A stretch of 64,000 nt of DNA from assembly GCF_002900365.1 (NCBI RefSeq), contig NZ_CP025979.1:2418001-2482000 (forward strand), in the 5' to 3' direction. The stretch comes from Escherichia marmotae. Lineage in GTDB: Bacteria > Pseudomonadota > Gammaproteobacteria > Enterobacterales > Enterobacteriaceae. The position numbers were made by a program, and so were the translations under genes. The notes under the pieces are model-generated. The model saw nothing but the letters and a program-made list of their open reading frames with translations. It had not been told where the DNA came from and searched no databases. Below are positions 62,907 to 64,000 of this stretch, in pieces. Each line of letters opens with the position of its first letter. Positions within the stretch are counted from its first letter, which is position 1.

Positions 62907-64000
62907 ATGAAAGATGAAAAAAGAAAAACGGGAATAGAACCGAAGGTATTCTTTCCGCCGTTAATAATCGTTGGCATACTTTGCTGGCTTACAGTCAGAG
63001 ATTTGGATGCGGCGAATGTCGTTATTAATGCCGTATTCAGTTACGTCACCAATGTATGGGGATGGGCATTTGAATGGTATATGGTGGTCATGCTTTTCGG
63101 CTGGTTCTGGCTGGTGTTTGGCCCTTATGCCAAAAAGCGTTTAGGTAACGAACCACCCGAGTTCAGTACCGCCAGTTGGATCTTTATGATGTTCGCCTCC
63201 TGTACGTCAGCCGCCGTGCTGTTCTGGAGATCGATTGAGATCTACTACTACATCTCCACGCCGCCATTTGCTTTAGAGCCAAACTCCACTGGCGCGAAAG
63301 AGCTGGGGCTGGCCTACAGTTTGTTCCACTGGGGGCCGTTACCGTGGGCGACTTACAGTTTCCTTTCCGTCGCCTTCGCGTACTTCTTCTTCGTTCGCAA
63401 AATGGATGTGATTCGCCCCAGTTCCACCCTGGTGCCGCTGGTGGGTGAAAAACACGCCAAAGGGTTGTTTGGTACTATCGTCGATAACTTCTACCTGGTG
63501 GCGCTGATCTTCGCAATGGGCACCAGTCTCGGCCTTGCCACACCGCTGGTGACCGAGTGTATGCAGTATCTGTTTGGTATTCCGCATACCCTGCAACTGG
63601 ATGCCATTATCATTACCTGCTGGATCATCCTCAACGCTATCTGCGTGGCCTGTGGTCTGCAAAAAGGGGTAAAAATCGCCAGCGATGTGCGCAGCTATTT
63701 GAGTTTCCTGATGCTCGGCTGGGTGTTCATCGTCAGCGGTGCCAGCTTCATCATGAACTACTTCACCGACTCGGTGGGGATGTTGCTGATGTATCTGCCG
63801 CGCATGCTGTTCTATACCGATGCCGTTGGCAAAGGCGGCTTCCCGCAGGGATGGACCGTATTCTACTGGGCATGGTGGGTGATTTACGCCATCCAGATGA
63901 GCATCTTCCTGGCGCGTATCTCCCGTGGTCGAACCGTGCGTGAACTGTGCTTCGGTATGGTGATGGGGCTGACAGCATCCACCTGGATCCTGTGGACTGT
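62907..64000 (+). CDS. caiT: L-carnitine/gamma-butyrobetaine antiporter, 5' part
   Basis: BCCT-family exchanger, first gene of caiTABCDE. The frame MKDEKRKTGIEPKVFFPPLI runs to the window edge, giving 364 of the usual 504 codons. Substrate-site residues Tyr114, Trp142, and Trp323-Trp324 (in WTVFYWAWWVIYA) are present. Residue 108 in VLFWRSIEIYYYI is Arg (AGA, 63228-63230), where K-12 and the family have Gly; residue 122 is Ala for Gly. The Arg sits in transmembrane helix 3 close to the substrate site and may impair transport. The 3' end is outside the window. Confidence 0.96.
   Translation, partial: MKDEKRKTGIEPKVFFPPLIIVGILCWLTVRDLDAANVVINAVFSYVTNVWGWAFEWYMVVMLFGWFWLVFGPYAKKRLGNEPPEFSTASWIFMMFASCTSAAVLFWRSIEIYYYISTPPFALEPNSTGAKELGLAYSLFHWGPLPWATYSFLSVAFAYFFFVRKMDVIRPSSTLVPLVGEKHAKGLFGTIVDNFYLVALIFAMGTSLGLATPLVTECMQYLFGIPHTLQLDAIIITCWIILNAICVACGLQKGVKIASDVRSYLSFLMLGWVFIVSGASFIMNYFTDSVGMLLMYLPRMLFYTDAVGKGGFPQGWTVFYWAWWVIYAIQMSIFLARISRGRTVRELCFGMVMGLTASTWILWT

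Overview
The window is core chromosome of an enteric bacterium, Escherichia coli or a very close relative. Almost every protein reads as a near-identical copy of its E. coli K-12 counterpart, and gene order follows the K-12 interval from lpxC to caiT, seen here in reverse orientation. Comparisons with K-12 throughout are from memory, not from an alignment. Scattered substitutions, the apparent loss of setA, a decayed sgrT and the absence of yabP/yabQ indicate a strain other than K-12. I see no prophage, insertion sequence, tRNA, rRNA or CRISPR array.

Region 1 (1-17.8 kb, minus strand) is the division and cell wall (dcw) cluster, transcribed right to left: mraZ, rsmH, ftsL, ftsI, murE, murF, mraY, murD, ftsW, murG, murC, ddlB, ftsQ, ftsA, ftsZ, then the start of lpxC. 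Most genes overlap or touch. The Pmra promoter and the repeats to which MraZ binds lie at its head. It makes lipid II, builds the septal synthase and divisome, and ends with the committed step of lipid A synthesis.

Region 2 (18-28.5 kb) holds the regulator cra with its leader peptide fruL, the acetolactate synthase III genes ilvIH, the regulator leuO, and the attenuated leuLABCD leucine operon on the opposite strand.

Region 3 (28.4-34.8 kb) holds the glucose-phosphate stress RNA SgrS with a dead sgrT frame, its activator sgrR, the TPP-riboswitch-controlled thiamine ABC transporter thiBPQ, and the DedA-family gene yabI. Where K-12 carries setA, only a REP element separates sgrS from leuD.

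Region 4 (34.8-40.4 kb) is the arabinose regulon araC/araBAD with recognisable O2, O1, CRP, I1-I2 and promoter elements. A four-copy 96-bp tandem REP array lies between araA and araD.

Region 5 (40.4-57.6 kb) holds polB (SOS polymerase II, with LexA box), rapA, rluA, djlA, then lptD-surA-pdxA-rsmA-apaG-apaH as one chain, then folA and the kefF-kefC potassium efflux system.

Region 6 (57.6-64 kb) holds the transporter yaaU, the electron-transfer operon fixABCX, and a regulatory gap with five copies of a CaiF-like 11-mer and a perfect CRP site. It ends in the truncated start of caiT, which carries an unusual Gly-to-Arg change.

Nothing here looks like a new biological system. The most informative departures are the sgrT/setA decay, the araA-araD repeat array, the CaiT substitution, the doubled leuO start signal and the altered fruL start.
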